From positions 1 to 8,508 of the forward strand of contig JBFJVD010000129.1 of the NCBI GenBank assembly GCA_041624375.1: a stretch of 8,508 nt of DNA, given 5' to 3'. Positions 7,592 through 8,508 of the stretch are shown one piece after another; the stretch's first letter is position 1; each line of letters opens with the position of its first letter. The translations under genes and the position numbers were made by a program. Source of the DNA: JBFJVD01 sp041624375 (GTDB lineage Bacteria > Chloroflexota > Anaerolineae > Anaerolineales > E44-bin32). Under the pieces are notes generated by a model. That model saw only the letters and a program-made list of their open reading frames with translations. It was not told where the DNA came from and searched no databases.

Positions 7592-8508
7592 GTGTTTGGT
7601 CCTTTCGGACCCTTCGGGATGCGATTTGATTGGCCCGAATTCTTCGTCGGGCTGGCGATCGGCGCCGTTCTAGCGTTTGTTCTCGGCCGATTCTTCCCGG
7701 TGTTCAGCTGGCTCCAGCAGACCCTGGGCACGCGCATCGAGGCCATGCGGGCCAGCATGATGGCCGGCGCACGCGATGTCTACCGCACCGAGGTCTTCGC
7801 CCGGGCCGAGACCCTTCACATAGCTCGTGTCCACTTCGCCCTCCAGGAAGTCGTCATCGCACCATCGCTGCTGGCGCCGCCCCCGGCAGCCGATCCACTG
7901 CGCACCGAACCCCTGCCCGAGGACTCGCTGGTTGTGCTGCCCAGCCTCCCGGATTGGACATATCTGTCGGGCATCTACCGTGCGCACACGCTCCCTCTCG
8001 CCAACGTTCTTCGTAGCCGACTGCATGTGATGATCACCGGCGAGCCGGGGAGTGGAAAGACGACGGCGCTTGCCTACATTGCCTCGCGCCTGGCTCAGGG
8101 TGAGCGTGAGCCCGATGAGGAAGCTGCCCGCGTGCCAGTCCTTATTCATGTCCTGGATCTCGAGCTCGATCTGAGCACGGATGATGATCCGCTCGATCCG
8201 ATCATCAGCGCGATTCAGAAGGGCGCTTCCTCTGGCCTGGCGCCAAGAATCCCCAGCTACCTCCGGCTGCATTTCCGCAGCGGCAACGCCGTCCTGCTCC
8301 TTGACGGGCTGGACGAACTCACCCAGGAGGACCAAGGTCCGGTTTCCACCTGGATCAGCGGACTCCTGGATCAGTTTCCTGAGATTCAGGTGATTGCGGC
8401 GGGCCCGGAAGACTCGTATGACGGTCTCGTGCAGGCTGGTCTGGCGCCGGTCCCGATCGCCCCATGGACAGCACACGATGTGCGCCTCTTCCTGGACCGC
8501 TGGGCCAG
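7592..8508 (+). CDS. Membrane-anchored NACHT-type P-loop NTPase, C-terminus outside window
   Basis: The frame is open from the GTG at 7592 to the window edge (305 codons). It begins with the repetitive peptide F-G-P-F-G-P-F-G (2-9), then one predicted membrane helix (about 17-38). Positive charges after the helix (R48, R53, R61) place the rest in the cytosol. A linker with a Pro-rich patch (95-109) leads to the NTPase: Walker A G-E-P-G-S-G-K-T-T (150-158) and Walker B V-L-L-L-D-G-L-D-E (234-242). The D-G-L-D-E form is the NACHT variant, in which small residue and acidic pair follow the Mg-binding Asp238. A P-W-T-x-x-D-V-R-x-F-L-x-x-W stretch (291-304) matches the usual segment after the sensor strand. 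That strand reads V-I-A-A-G-P-E (267-273), lacking the Ser/Thr-Arg commonly found there. NACHT proteins are STAND-class switches used in signalling and sometimes phage defence; the effector or sensor part lies beyond the window, so its role is undetermined. The start is supported by GGAGG 10 bases upstream. Confidence 0.87.
   Translation, partial: MFGPFGPFGMRFDWPEFFVGLAIGAVLAFVLGRFFPVFSWLQQTLGTRIEAMRASMMAGARDVYRTEVFARAETLHIARVHFALQEVVIAPSLLAPPPAADPLRTEPLPEDSLVVLPSLPDWTYLSGIYRAHTLPLANVLRSRLHVMITGEPGSGKTTALAYIASRLAQGEREPDEEAARVPVLIHVLDLELDLSTDDDPLDPIISAIQKGASSGLAPRIPSYLRLHFRSGNAVLLLDGLDELTQEDQGPVSTWISGLLDQFPEIQVIAAGPEDSYDGLVQAGLAPVPIAPWTAHDVRLFLDRWA
7598..7611 (+). other. Small inverted repeat just inside the NACHT gene start
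   Basis: GGTCC and GGACC flank a 4-base loop (TTTC), forming a possible 5-bp RNA hairpin that begins 3 bases after the GTG start codon. It is created by the codons for the F-G-P repeats and has no trailing T run, so it is not a terminator. It could dampen initiation, but may be a by-product of the repeated peptide. Confidence 0.35.

Noticed and set aside
7598..7618. Hairpin and CCCTTCGGG after the zinc-ribbon gene as a transcription terminator
   Set aside because: The stems are short (5 bp and 2-3 bp), there is no T run, and the sequence lies inside the NACHT coding region.
7670..8476. Minus-strand open frame (268 codons) opposite the NACHT gene
   Set aside because: The plus strand here encodes intact Walker A and B motifs in frame; the antisense translation shows no family features.

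Overview
The window is GC-rich, densely coding DNA, and every gene in it belongs to one of two divergent transcription units. The best guess for its source is a member of the Chloroflexota (Anaerolineae-like). The reasons are the style of the paired GT-C-like membrane proteins, a C4 zinc-ribbon coiled-coil protein next to a membrane-anchored NACHT ATPase, and promoters placed for near-leaderless transcripts. This assignment rests on remembered family resemblance, not on a search.

Left unit (minus strand, 6784 down to and past base 1): four large polytopic membrane proteins in an unbroken overlapping chain. In transcription order they are A (5216-6784), B (3054-5216), A' (1450-3057) and B' (1-1466, C-terminus beyond the window). 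A and A' are clear paralogues with a shared first-loop motif (D-G-x-S-Y-x-A-K-M), a mid-protein G-G-L-G-W / P-E-S block and a C-terminal extracytoplasmic domain with G-H and (Y/F)-G-P-x-E-x-x-L-G motifs. B and B' are YfhO-like proteins with the L-P-L-W-N signature. The junctions overlap by 1, 4 and 17 bases, so the four are almost certainly one translationally coupled operon. Both kinds have the architecture of lipid-linked-sugar glycosyltransferases (GT-C fold), which suggests decoration of a surface glycan or glycoprotein; acceptor and sugar cannot be read from the sequence.

Centre (6785-6883): a 99-bp divergent intergenic region. A TACAAT box reads left and a perfect TATAAT box reads right. 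Each lies only 6-8 bases from an ATG that has no Shine-Dalgarno sequence, so both lead mRNAs are predicted to be leaderless or nearly so.

Right unit (plus strand, 6884 to the end): a 233-residue coiled-coil protein with a C-terminal C4 zinc ribbon, then after 6 bases a GTG-started, membrane-anchored NACHT-type P-loop NTPase whose C-terminus lies beyond the window. The second gene's ribosome-binding site lies inside the end of the first gene, so they are probably co-expressed.

No tRNA, rRNA, CRISPR array, insertion sequence or long repeat was seen, and there is no gene-free stretch longer than 99 bases.
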